DNA of 64,000 nt from an uncultured Streptococcus sp. (GTDB lineage Bacteria > Bacillota > Bacilli > Lactobacillales > Streptococcaceae). Position 1 is the first letter of the stretch, and each line of letters starts with the position of its first letter. Location: positions 62,001 through 126,000 of the forward strand of contig CAKQDX010000001.1 in the NCBI GenBank assembly GCA_934229725.1, given 5' to 3'. Position numbers and translations under genes: made by a program. The notes beneath the pieces were generated by a model. The model saw only the letters and a program-made list of their open reading frames with translations, made no database searches and had not been told where the DNA came from. This document shows positions 42,851-52,300 of this stretch, in pieces.

Positions 42851-44797
42851 TTATTCGGCATCTGGGCGTGATTTGCGAGCGATATCAGCAAGGATATTCT
42901 CTACAAATTCTGAAACAGTCTCAGTGTGTGTTTGTTTTTGACCATAACGACGAACGTTAACAGTTCCGTCTTCCATTTCCTTGTCACCAACAATCAATTG
43001 GTAAGGAATTTTTTGCGTTTGAGAAGCACGAATCTTGAACTGCATTTTTTCATTACGTTCATCCACTTCGGCACGGACACCACGATCACGAAGTTTCTTA
43101 GCCACTTCCCATGCGTAGTCCACGTGTTTTTCGTTAGATACTGGGATAAGGGTTACTTGGTGAGGGGCAAGCCATGTTGGGAAGGCACCCTTGTAGTTTT
43201 CAATCAAGATTGCAGTAAAGCGTTCCATAGTTGAGATAACCCCACGGTGAATCATGACTGGACGGTGTTCTTCACCATCAGCTCCGATGTAGTGAAGGTC
43301 AAAACGTTCTGGAAGCAAGAAGTCCAACTGAATAGTAGAAAGGGTTTCTTCCTTACCAAGAGCAGTCTTAACTTGAATATCCAATTTTGGTCCATAGAAG
43401 GCTGCTTCGCCTTCAGCTTCGTAGTATTCAACACCCATATCATCAACAGCTGCTTTCAACATGCGTTGGGCATTTTCCCACATTTCATCATTGTCAAAGT
43501 ATTTGTGCTTATCTGCAGGGTCACGGTAAGACAAACGGAAACGGTAATCCGTCAAGTTGAAATCTTCATAAACATCGATGATCAATTGAAGGATTTTCTT
43601 GAATTCATCTTCGATTTGTTCTGGAGCAACGAAAGTGTGTCCATCGTTAAGCGACATTTCACGGACACGTTGAAGACCTGTAAGGGCACCTGATTTTTCG
43701 TAACGGTGCATCATACCGATTTCAGCGATACGGATTGGCAATTCACGGTAAGAGTGAACATGGTGTTTGTAGACTTCGATGTGGTGTGGGCAGTTCATTG
43801 GACGAAGGACAAATTCTTCCCCATCTCCCATATCCATTGGTGGGAACATGTCTTCACGGTAATGATCCCAGTGACCTGAAGTTTTATAAAGTTCAACAGA
43901 TGCAATTGGTGGCGTATAAACGTGTTGGTAGCCCGCTGCTACTTCTTTATCAACGATATAACGTTCCAACTCACGACGGATAGTCGCACCATTTGGCAAC
44001 CAGAATGGAAGCCCTTGACCAACTTCTTGAGAAATCATGAACAAATCAAGTTCTTTACCAAGTTTACGGTGGTCACGTTCTTTAGCTTCTTCGAGACGTT
44101 TAAGGTATGTCTTAAGATCTTTTTTGTCGAACCAAGCTGTACCATAGATACGTTGCATCATGGCATTGTCACTATTTCCACGCCAGTAAGCACCCGCAAC
44201 ATTCAAGAGGTGGAAGATTTGGATACGACCAGTTGATGGCACGTGAGGGCCACGGCAAAGGTCAACGTATTCACCTTGACGGTAGATAGTCAAACCACCT
44301 TCGTCTTCAGAGTGTTCTTCAATCAATTCCAATTTGTAAGGATCGTTTTTGAAGATTTCACGCGCTTCATCCTTAGTCACTTCTTCACGGATAGATGGGA
44401 AGTTTTCTTTAACGATTTTCTTCATTTCTTCTTCGATACGAGGAAGGTCTTCGTTTGAGATTTGACCCGCTTGATTGTCAGTATCGTAGTAGAAACCATC
44501 TTCGATGGCTGGACCGACACCCAAGTGGATATCTGGAAAGAGGCGACGAGCTGCTTGGGCAAACAAGTGAGCTGCTGAGTGACGCAAGATTGGAAGGGCA
44601 TCTTCGTGATCAGGTGTCACGATTTCGATGCTTCCGTCTTCAGTGATGGCACGAGTTGTGTCAATCAATTTGCCGTTGAATTTACCAGCAAGAGCTTTTT
44701 TAGCTAGGGAATTGCTGATAGATTGTGCAATTTCAAAAGTTGTAACGCCAGATTCGAATTCACGAACAGCGCCATCTGGAAAAGTAATATTAATCAT
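42851..44797 (-). CDS. thrS: Threonyl-tRNA synthetase
   Basis: Charges tRNA-Thr. The 648 residues comprise a TGS domain (1-62), the editing domain with HSAAHLFAQA and the YVDLCRGPHVPSTG motif (about 70-225), the class II catalytic core with GATIRRELE, the zinc site (MNCPHH around residue 338) and the C-terminal anticodon domain (from about 545). The start MINITFPDGA fits the family, although the nearest GGAG lies 16 nt away. A T-box is located upstream of the preceding small gene. Confidence 0.97.
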   Translation of the reverse strand: MINITFPDGAVREFESGVTTFEIAQSISNSLAKKALAGKFNGKLIDTTRAITEDGSIEIVTPDHEDALPILRHSAAHLFAQAARRLFPDIHLGVGPAIEDGFYYDTDNQAGQISNEDLPRIEEEMKKIVKENFPSIREEVTKDEAREIFKNDPYKLELIEEHSEDEGGLTIYRQGEYVDLCRGPHVPSTGRIQIFHLLNVAGAYWRGNSDNAMMQRIYGTAWFDKKDLKTYLKRLEEAKERDHRKLGKELDLFMISQEVGQGLPFWLPNGATIRRELERYIVDKEVAAGYQHVYTPPIASVELYKTSGHWDHYREDMFPPMDMGDGEEFVLRPMNCPHHIEVYKHHVHSYRELPIRIAEIGMMHRYEKSGALTGLQRVREMSLNDGHTFVAPEQIEDEFKKILQLIIDVYEDFNLTDYRFRLSYRDPADKHKYFDNDEMWENAQRMLKAAVDDMGVEYYEAEGEAAFYGPKLDIQVKTALGKEETLSTIQLDFLLPERFDLHYIGADGEEHRPVMIHRGVISTMERFTAILIENYKGAFPTWLAPHQVTLIPVSNEKHVDYAWEVAKKLRDRGVRAEVDERNEKMQFKIRASQTQKIPYQLIVGDKEMEDGTVNVRRYGQKQTHTETVSEFVENILADIARKSRPDAE

Positions 44798-44810
44798 AAT
44801 TTAGATGTTA

Positions 44811-44841
44811 GGGCTCCAAAGGACGAGCCCCTTCGTCCTTT
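44811..44841 (-). promoter_or_regulatory. Two mutually exclusive hairpins before thrS
   Basis: On the minus strand AAAGGACGA-aggggc-TCGTCCTTT (44841-44818) and GGGCTC-gtcctttg-GAGCCC (44830-44811) share bases, so only one can form at a time. They sit directly upstream of thrS, where a ribosome site would be expected. There is no T run, so this is not an intrinsic terminator. Confidence 0.5.
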
Positions 44842-44844
44842 CTA

Positions 44845-45237
44845 TTAATTATTTTTGTTGTAATAGTTTGTTTCTAGGATGCTTTGCAATTCTGTCTTAT
44901 GCCAACCTGCTCCAATCATTATCTTGTTGACATTAAAGTCTAGCTCCCTGCCATCATTTAGAAAAATGCGAAGTTTGTAACCAATAAACAAGCGTTTCTT
45001 AAACTGATAGGACTTAATCATCTCTTCAGGAAGTGTGGCGATGATATCCCCTAATTTTCCTAAAGGAGTAATAGAAATAATGAAAATCTCTGTTTCTGTA
45101 AAAACAATTAGGAAATAAGCATTAGCTGTCCCACCAAGTCTTTGGGTAGCATAGATAGCGTGCATGGTTTCAGCAAGACTAGCATCCACACCGTGGTCAA
45201 TCAGGTAGGCCTTGATAGCTTCATATTTGAACCCCAT
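44845..45237 (-). CDS. Hypothetical protein between T-box and thrS
   Basis: A 130-residue soluble protein; a helical N-terminus (about 1-35) is followed by beta-rich sequence (NAYFLIVFTETEIFIISITPLG, then LFIGYKLRIFLNDGRELDF), suggesting a PH-like or YokE-like domain. I do not recognise the family. The second of two adjacent ATGs (45235-45237) is best placed relative to AAGGAG. It lies between the T-box leader and thrS, so it may share threonine-responsive control. Confidence 0.68.
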   Translation of the reverse strand: MGFKYEAIKAYLIDHGVDASLAETMHAIYATQRLGGTANAYFLIVFTETEIFIISITPLGKLGDIIATLPEEMIKSYQFKKRLFIGYKLRIFLNDGRELDFNVNKIMIGAGWHKTELQSILETNYYNKNN

Positions 45238-45388
45238 CATATTCTCCTTCAACTAAAAAGATAGGATCACCTCGTGCTCTAAACAGCTCTTGCAGTAATC
45301 AAAGAGAGAGCATGAGTCACAAAGTAAAATTTCCTAGCTAAACTAGACAGTCTAAAATTGTTAAAGCACCCTCATACAACATAAAAAA

Positions 45389-45596
45389 CGACATCCTCGA
45401 AAGGACGTCGCAACGTGGTTCCACCTTAGTTCGTGTACGACAAAAATGAGTCTGTCCTACACCTCTGATTGGCTCTAACGTGGCCACCGTTTTATGTTTG
45501 CATAAAAAGTTAATCGAGTAGTCCCAGTCATGTCCTCTGCGTGATTTCCAGCACCACACGCTCTCTAAAAGATTTCCCATGACTGATATGTCTCTA
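45389..45596 (-). promoter_or_regulatory. T-box riboswitch, threonine type
   Basis: Reads uncharged tRNA. Minus-strand parts in order: stem I with base helix CAGTCATG/CATGACTG (45578-45585, 45525-45532), AGAGAG and the GGTGCTGGAAATCAC apical region, GGGACTACTC just below (contains ACT threonine codons, likely specifier near 45517-45522), the T-box sequence AAGGTGGAACCACG (45414-45427), and a terminator hairpin CGACGTCC...GGATGTCG followed by T6 (45389-45410). Next genes are a 130-residue protein and thrS. Confidence 0.9.
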
Positions 45597-45602
45597 TGCG
45601 TT

Positions 45603-45630
45603 ATTATAGCATGAAACTGTAATTTTTCAA
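45603..45630 (-). promoter_or_regulatory. T-box/thrS promoter
   Basis: Minus-strand -35 TTGAAA (45625-45630), 16-bp spacer, extended -10 TGCTATAAT (hexamer 45603-45608). Confidence 0.8.
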
Positions 45631-45696
45631 GCTAATTATCTCTTTTATGGAGCAATTCTCAGATTTTTGTGAAACGATGAAACTCTAAGCACTTGC

Positions 45697-47019
45697 CTAA
45701 TCCAAAAGTCTTGTAATATTGCGGATTTTCTTGACCTGCTTGGCAGACCCTTTGAGGATGCGAACAGAGCCGTTAACAGGCAGGGTAATAGCCTTGGTTG
45801 GCAAATAAGTCACCATGCGAGTCAAGCGTTTCATGGTACTATCTTCACCATTCAAATCATTGTGGAAATCCTTAGAAATGGTCAAATCCAAATAATACTC
45901 ATAAACACGTTTTCCAAAGTTTTCTGCAGAAATCTCATAGAGCTTTTTAGCCCATTTATTTTCATCTTTTTGGGGTGTTGCAATGGCTGCTTCCAAAATA
46001 GCACCCGCCAAGTCATTATCATGATAATAAAGTGTTCCAAACATTTGGTCTGTAATCACATTATCCAAATAAAGATTACCATGAGCAATAACTGGGGTAC
46101 CACTTGCCAAGGCTTCCAGATAGGTCAAGCCCTGAGTTTCACTAGTTGATGCTGAAATAAAGAAGTCAGCAGCCTTATAATAAAGTGCCGTCTCACTAGG
46201 CGCAATCATACCAGTGAAAATCACCTTGTCCTCAATACCAAGTTTAGCAGTCTGCGACTTAAGGTCTTCCAAATAAGGCCCAGCACCGGCAACAACCAAG
46301 CGAACCTTATCTTCTTCCTCTAAGACAGATGGTAATGCTGCTAGGATTGCCTGAATGTTTTTCTCATAAGAAATACGAGAAAGACTCAGCAACATAATCT
46401 CATCAGAAGCAATACCGAGTTTGGCTCTCAAGTCTGCCTTATCCTCTTCGGTGATTTCTGGGCGTTGGAATTTTTCAAGTTCAATACCAGTTGGAATAAC
46501 ACGCTTTTCAGCTGCTATCTTATACTTGAGGAGGAGGTCGTAAACAATTTCACTTGGACAAATGACCCCATCCAAATCGCTCATAAAGCCACGAACAATG
46601 TACTTAACCATGCTTGGTCGAATCACCATGCCCTTGGCAATGTAGCGAACGTAGTCCTCGTATTGCGTATGATAGGTATGAACGACAGGAATCTTGAGTT
46701 CACGCGCAATCGCAATTCCAAGAAGCCCCAAAGAAAATTCAGTCTGCGTATGAATAATATCTAGCTTGTATTGCTTGGCAATCTCCAGTGCCTTAGAAAA
46801 GCCACGATAAGCCACACGTCGGTCCTTAAAGGCAAAGAAAGGCACACTAGGAATACGGACAATCTGCCAATCTTCATAGCGATCAACATCCTTATCAGTC
46901 GTTGTAAAGATAAAGACCGTATGCCCCATTTTTTCCAACTGCGTCTTCAATGTGCGAATGCTGGTCGCAACACCGGATACCTGTGGAAAATAGGTATCTG
47001 TAAACAATCCGATACGCAT
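45697..47019 (-). CDS. GT4 glycosyltransferase, probable alpha-monoglucosyldiacylglycerol synthase
   Basis: Likely transfers glucose from UDP-glucose to diacylglycerol, giving the glycolipid that anchors lipoteichoic acid. The 440-residue GT-B enzyme starts MRIGLFTDTYFPQVSGVATS (nucleotide-sugar enzymes of this subfamily) and has the E-x7-E retaining motif in SETQGLTYLEALASGTPVIA (about 292-311), plus amphipathic basic C-terminal sequence for membrane binding. Directly follows the other glycosyltransferase (stop and start adjacent). In pneumococcus the corresponding pair makes mono- then di-glycosyl-DAG. Confidence 0.85.
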   Translation of the reverse strand: MRIGLFTDTYFPQVSGVATSIRTLKTQLEKMGHTVFIFTTTDKDVDRYEDWQIVRIPSVPFFAFKDRRVAYRGFSKALEIAKQYKLDIIHTQTEFSLGLLGIAIARELKIPVVHTYHTQYEDYVRYIAKGMVIRPSMVKYIVRGFMSDLDGVICPSEIVYDLLLKYKIAAEKRVIPTGIELEKFQRPEITEEDKADLRAKLGIASDEIMLLSLSRISYEKNIQAILAALPSVLEEEDKVRLVVAGAGPYLEDLKSQTAKLGIEDKVIFTGMIAPSETALYYKAADFFISASTSETQGLTYLEALASGTPVIAHGNLYLDNVITDQMFGTLYYHDNDLAGAILEAAIATPQKDENKWAKKLYEISAENFGKRVYEYYLDLTISKDFHNDLNGEDSTMKRLTRMVTYLPTKAITLPVNGSVRILKGSAKQVKKIRNITRLLD

Positions 47020-48018
47020 TTAAATCTCCAATACTTCTTTGTAGGCTTCTACAAGTTTCTGAGCCACATCATCAATTGAGCGGCTTTCCGCAACCTTGTA
47101 TCCTGCTTCACGTTTGTCCACTTTACCATCAATAATATCTTGCAAGGCCACTACAAATTCATCCACATTATGCCCAAATGTGGCAGCCGTGTCGTCAACC
47201 CAACCCTCATAAACTGGAATGTCACGCAAGACCACATGCTGATGACTAGCAAAGGCTTCAAGTACCACAATCCCTTCTGTTTCCTCGTAAGATGGGAAAA
47301 AGAAAGCACTGGCACCACTCATAGCCCCCTGAAAAACCGCTCCCTTAAAATAACCTGGAAAGCTGACATTATCAGGATGCTTACCATTGACAATGTCTCG
47401 AATTTTCTTAGGAATCAACCACTTACTGATACTGCCTAACCAGATGAATCGAACATGCGGCATCTTCTCAGCAACCTTGACAAAGTCTTCGATTCCCTTA
47501 CGTTGAAAATAAAGGCCAGCACAAATCACAACTGGCTGTCCTTCCTTAATGCCAAAATAGTCACGGAAGACTTTTTCCTTGTGTGGGTCCTTGCCGTATT
47601 TTTTCAAATCAATACCATTGGAAACAGCAATAATCGGCGTAGTCACCCCGTATGACTGAATCAACTTTTTGGAATACTCAGATGGCGTAATCACGTAATC
47701 AGCCTTTTGATACATGTGGGCCAAGTATTTCCCAAAAAGAGGGGCCATCAAGTTGGAGCCGATGAATGAATTTTCAAAGTCCTCACGAGTCGAATGACCA
47801 TGCATGATGACCTTTTTGCCACGGCGTTTTGCGGCATGCAACAACATCAAACTGCGTGGTCCGTAAGTATTGATATGAACAACATCGTAATCACCCAAGA
47901 TGTCTGTTGTATAGGGGATCCCCGCCAAGTCCAAGGCATGCATCTGATGGTGGAGAGCCCGACCAATTCCTGATTTTTCAAGAACTGATTTTCCTTCAAG
48001 ATAAAGTAGAACTTTCAT
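47020..48018 (-). CDS. cpoA: GT4 glycosyltransferase, CpoA-like (diglycosyldiacylglycerol synthase)
   Basis: A 332-residue GT-B enzyme similar in place and type to pneumococcal CpoA, which adds galactose to monoglucosyl-DAG. The donor-site motif is FPSYEETEGIVVLEAFASHQHVV in two overlapping parts (E-x7-E at about 243-251). N-terminal MKVLLYLEGKSVLEKSGIGR. There is no ribosome site; a -10 TATAAT lies 7 nt before the ATG, so the message may be leaderless. First gene of the two-gene glycolipid operon. Sugar specificity is inferred from context. Confidence 0.8.
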   Translation of the reverse strand: MKVLLYLEGKSVLEKSGIGRALHHQMHALDLAGIPYTTDILGDYDVVHINTYGPRSLMLLHAAKRRGKKVIMHGHSTREDFENSFIGSNLMAPLFGKYLAHMYQKADYVITPSEYSKKLIQSYGVTTPIIAVSNGIDLKKYGKDPHKEKVFRDYFGIKEGQPVVICAGLYFQRKGIEDFVKVAEKMPHVRFIWLGSISKWLIPKKIRDIVNGKHPDNVSFPGYFKGAVFQGAMSGASAFFFPSYEETEGIVVLEAFASHQHVVLRDIPVYEGWVDDTAATFGHNVDEFVVALQDIIDGKVDKREAGYKVAESRSIDDVAQKLVEAYKEVLEI

Positions 48019-48025
48019 ACTAACA

Positions 48026-48031
48026 ATTATA
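48026..48031 (-). promoter_or_regulatory. Promoter -10 immediately before cpoA
   Basis: Minus-strand TATAAT at 48026-48031; the cpoA A of ATG is at 48018, where transcription would begin. The -35 is weak (ATGAAA, 17-bp spacing). Confidence 0.6.
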
Positions 48032-48132
48032 GCCTAATTTGGACGAAATTTCATCTGGAAGCTGGCTCCTCAAGCATTAAAAAGCTCTCAAAATCAAGGG
48101 ATAAACACTCAACTCACGACGATAAAAAATAT

Positions 48133-48163
48133 AAAGAGACAGAAATTCAATTTCTGCCTCTTT
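48133..48163 (-). terminator. Terminator after the 75-residue membrane gene
   Basis: AAAGAGGCAGAAATTG / CAATTTCTGTCTCTTT type hairpin (one G-T pair), with T-rich flanks; lies between the small membrane gene and cpoA. Confidence 0.7.
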
Positions 48164-48230
48164 ATTCTATGATATTACAATAGTAGTCAATCAACTTTTC
48201 CTCTTATAGTCAGAGCCCTCCTCTTGACCA

Positions 48231-48458
48231 TCAGAGGGAGGTAGACGACTTTCTTTTTTTAAGGATAATGTACCAGATAACTTGACCAATGAGAAATGGC
48301 AAGTATAAGAAGGCAATCAAACCAAGACTGATGAGCTGCATGGTCAGGCTATTATCAACACCAGTTGCATCGGCTGGTCTAAGCAAGATAAATGCTGCCA
48401 AAATGGCAAACACAAGCAATTCCAACACCGTCACAACTCGCCAAACCAACATCAGCAT
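48231..48458 (-). CDS. Small membrane protein, 75 residues
   Basis: Two hydrophobic helices (about 8-28 and 43-65) and a lysine-rich end KKRKSSTSL. Ribosome site GGAAGG precedes the ATG. The family is not recognised. It is monocistronic, with its own terminator. Confidence 0.6.
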   Translation of the reverse strand: MLMLVWRVVTVLELLVFAILAAFILLRPADATGVDNSLTMQLISLGLIAFLYLPFLIGQVIWYIILKKRKSSTSL

Positions 48459-48689
48459 TACCTTCTTTCCTTTGTATTATAGTTATATTAAGCCTCAAAA
48501 AAGGTGAAATCAATAGTAAAAACATGACGTCCTGTCAATGACCTTTCCCCCAAAAAGGTAAGCTCAAGATCTGTAATCCTTACAACTAGGCCTAGTCTTT
48601 CTCAATGAAGATTCTCGCTTTATCGGATTGACTTACCTCACAAATTTACACGGTGTCAGCTTTTTATCCCTCTTTTACTAGTACGACTA
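48459..48689. other. Intergenic region before the TetR gene
   Basis: No coding sequence, RNA gene or strong hairpin that I can support. AT-rich at the right end leading into the tetR promoter. Confidence 0.5.
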
Positions 48690-48717
48690 TTGATTTTGAA
48701 AAGCATTTCAATATAAT
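48690..48717 (+). promoter_or_regulatory. tetR promoter with operator filling the spacer
   Basis: -35 TTGATT (48690-48695) and -10 TATAAT (48712-48717) are 16 bp apart, and the whole spacer (48696-48711) is a perfect inverted repeat TTGAAA-agca-TTTCAA. A dimeric regulator bound there would exclude RNA polymerase. Confidence 0.75.
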
Positions 48718-48745
48718 AAAATTATAAAAGACTAAGGAGATTCTT

Positions 48746-49297
48746 ATGCCTAAAGGAACTAGAGAAAATATTATCAACGCCTTCTTCTCGCTCGCTTCTA
48801 AACACCCTTCTAGCACTCACTTTACCTTAACCCAAATTGCCAAGGAGGCAGGCATATCTAGGCAGTCTATTTATCAAAATCACTTTAACAATTATGATGA
48901 ATTGATTCAGTATATTCATGAAATGATTGATGCCGATATCCATTCTCATATTGAGCATGATCTAACCACTAAAGATCCAATCACACTCTTTTGCGATAAT
49001 ATTATTCCCTTACTATACTCTAAAAGAACCTGGCTAAGATGTCTTTACACGACCGCAGCTGATCCAAGTTGGCGAAGTTTCTTACAAATCACTTATGGAA
49101 AATGGCTCAAAGAAAATATAAGTCCAGCAGAGGTAGACCTTCAAATACCAAAACCCTTCTTACAAGAATTATTTCTCCTCAATATCCTTAACATCATCCA
49201 ACTGTGGATCTCTCAAGAATTTCCAACACCACCTGACATCTTCAAAAAACAGTTTGTTTTACTCCTTAAGACCCCCTATATCGATTTCGTGTCCTAG
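48746..49297 (+). CDS. TetR/AcrR family transcriptional regulator
   Basis: A 183-residue repressor-type protein with an N-terminal helix-turn-helix (FTLTQIAKEAGISRQSIYQN, about 26-45, then HFNNYDELIQYI) and a divergent all-helical ligand domain (about 60-180). AAGGAG lies 7 nt before the ATG. The perfect dyad in its promoter points to self-repression. No efflux or enzyme gene is divergent from it; the convergent neighbour is the LPXTG gene. Inducer and other targets unknown. Confidence 0.88.
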   Translation: MPKGTRENIINAFFSLASKHPSSTHFTLTQIAKEAGISRQSIYQNHFNNYDELIQYIHEMIDADIHSHIEHDLTTKDPITLFCDNIIPLLYSKRTWLRCLYTTAADPSWRSFLQITYGKWLKENISPAEVDLQIPKPFLQELFLLNILNIIQLWISQEFPTPPDIFKKQFVLLLKTPYIDFVS

Positions 49298-49325
49298 TAT
49301 ACAAATGTAAACTTTAAAAAGCAAA

Positions 49326-49355
49326 AACAACTTGAAACAAAAGTTTCAAGCTGTT
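49326..49355. terminator. Bidirectional terminator between tetR and the LPXTG gene
   Basis: AACAACTTGAAAC / GTTTCAAGCTGTT stem (one mismatch) with a 4-nt loop, T6 on the plus strand and T-rich sequence on the minus strand. Confidence 0.85.
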
Positions 49356-49369
49356 TTTTAGTTATCACC

Positions 49370-52300
49370 TTAAATGTCTTTACGACGACGGTTATAGGCT
49401 ATACCCATAACTGCAGCTACTTCTGCTGCCACTCCAAGAGCAAGCAAGGCTTTATCACTGGCTTGACCAGTTTCTGGAAGTTGAGGTCCTGATTTCACAG
49501 AAGATTGAACTGGCTTAGCTGGTTGTGGGTTCACTGATGAAGTTGTAGAAACCACTGATGGTTTTTGTGGAACATGTGGTGGTCTTGTTGGAGTTGGTGG
49601 TGTTTGAGGTTTTGGAGATTTTGGTGGAATGTAACTATTGTTAAATTCTGTATCCAAAGGAAGGACAACTGCTGCTACGAGCAAGTTTTCCTTATCACCA
49701 ACACTCTTAGTAACCGTCACTTTAAGTTTAGCTACCATGCTGTCATAAACCACATTAGCTTCGTAACCTTTGACTTCTTCGACAGTGTAGTAGTAAACAC
49801 CTGGTTTATCATAGTTAATACTGTCAAAGTTGATGTTACCTTTAGCATCGTTAGTCACAGTTTGGATAACATTACCCTTTTCATCTTTGAGGACGAAGCT
49901 AAACTCACCATCTTGAAGTTGACGACCTGCAAGAACTTTAGTCAATACGAATTTAGCTTTAGCTGGTTTCAATTCTTTGACGTAGTTATTGAAGATAGTG
50001 TCTTTTGGATTTGTAACAGTTGATACTAGGGCTTCTCCGTCACGTGTCACGGTAATTGATACCGTTGCTTTCATACCATCATAGATGATGTCTTCGTTAT
50101 TACCTTTGATTTCTTCAACAGTATAAGTGTAGGTACCTGGTTTTTCGAAGCTAAGGTTACTAAAGGCAACACGACCATCTGCTGTGTTTCCTACAGTTTG
50201 AACAACATTACCTTTTTCATCCTTGAGGACAAATTGGAATTCATCAGCAGTCAAAGCTTGGTTAACACCTGCTTTGCTCAATTCCTTAGTGAACTGGATA
50301 GAGGCTTTAGCTGGAGTCGCAAACTTGTTGTTAAAGATAGTGTCTTTTGGATTAACAACTGTTGAAACAAGAGCATCCCCATCACGTGTCACAGTGATAG
50401 AAACAGCAGCTTTCATCGTATCATAGACGATAGCGTCATCCTTACCTGCAACTTCTTCAACGGTATAGTTGTAAGTACCAACCTTGTCGAAGGTCAATTC
50501 GCTAAAGTTAACATGACCGTCCGCTGTATTACCTACAGTTTGGACAACATTACCTTTTTCATCCTTGAGGACAAATTGGAATTCATCAGCAGTCAAGGCT
50601 TGATTAACACCTGCTTTGCTCAATTCCTTGCTAAATTGAATCTTAGCTTTGGCTGGTGTGACCAATTTATTGTTAAAGATAACATCATCTGGATAAACCA
50701 CTTTAGCTACTAATTTTTCTCGGCCATCTTTGGTTTCTCTAGCCACTTGGACAGTTACGTCAGCTTGAAGCTTATCATAAACAACGTCACTATCATTACC
50801 AGGAACTTCTGTCACACGATAGTGGTAGGTACCAGGTTGGTTAAGCACAAGATTTGAGAAGACAATTTTACCAGTGGCATCATTGGTTGTTTCACCAAGA
50901 TCAACCATCTTATTATCTGTCATATCAACCAATTTGAAGGTGAATTCCTTATCTTTCAAGGCTCTACCTGCCAACTCTTTGGCTAATTCAAGATTGAAAT
51001 GTACTTCTTGTTCACCGCCAACATTTCCAAGGCCTCCAACCAAACGTACTTCAGAAGTATATGTTTTTGACTCAACATCTGCATGAAGGTCAACTTTATT
51101 CGTAGGATTATTAGAATCTGATGCTGGGTTGGTCAATCGTGTCTGATACCAAACATAAACCATACGGTCCAAGCGACCAAGATTTAACTCAAATTTAGTA
51201 TCGTCATGAGAGAAACTCTTAATCAATTCCATAGCTGAACCCTTATCAACCCATGGATCAGCAGAATCAATGTAACGTAACTCTAAAGAATTATCAACAA
51301 ATCTTTGATTATCAGACCAAGTATCGATCAATTGAAGATTATTCAATACACGTCTTGCATAATTAAGACGCATTCCCCAGTTAATTAGGGTTGGATCATT
51401 CTTGTCTTGACTACCCCATTTAGCAATGACTTCGTCACCAGGGATAGGATTTGCAGAACCAACTGTCACATTAACGACACGACCATTAAAATTGAGGTGC
51501 AAGCTTTCGCCACCTTTGAGAGCTTCAGAATAAAGTGTATCTAACTCTAAATTCATATATTTCCCAATAGGGTGATCTTCGAAATAATGATTAAATGTTG
51601 TTACAACACTGTTATTCTTAGGATCTACCTGAGCAATACCAACAACTTCGTTATTAGGGTTGTAAACATTAACACTATAGCTTGTCTTAAATTGCAATTC
51701 ACTTGGAAGAGTGAAGATAACTTTGTCACCTGAATTAATAGCTATATCGTTAGGGAATGAAATATCATGATAAACAACCTTACTTCTTGAGTAAATACTA
51801 TTTCCATCTGGAAATTGAAGCTCAACGTTAGGGTTTTGAACATGAATTTCAGTTCCTGTCTTGGTTATTTGAGTATCAGAAGTACTAGTAGGAGTACTAC
51901 TATTCGTCAATTTCTTAGCTTCTACAGCTGCTTCATGTTCAGCTGACTTGTGATCAGCAACACTTGCTGAATCACTAGCTGAACGCTCACTAGTTACACT
52001 AGTAGCATTTGAAGCTATAGAGCTGTTTGATGCTTCGCTACTCACATTGCCATGTGGAGCTTCAACCTGTTCTGAACTGACAGATGAAGCTACTGGACTG
52101 TCTGCTTTACCACTCTTAGGAACATCAACTGATGTACCTGTATTTTCAGTACTTACTGCTGTAGTTGATACTGATGGTGCTGTAACCTCTGATGATGACT
52201 GATTTGCTGAGACATTCACCACATTTGTAGCGGGTTGACTAGAAACCTCTGTCACCTGATCGGCTTGTGCTGTACCAATACCAAAAATTGCAGTTGAAAT

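Noticed and set aside
49978..50653. CRISPR-like array
   Set aside because: The repeats are about 340 bp, encode protein domains and have no spacers.
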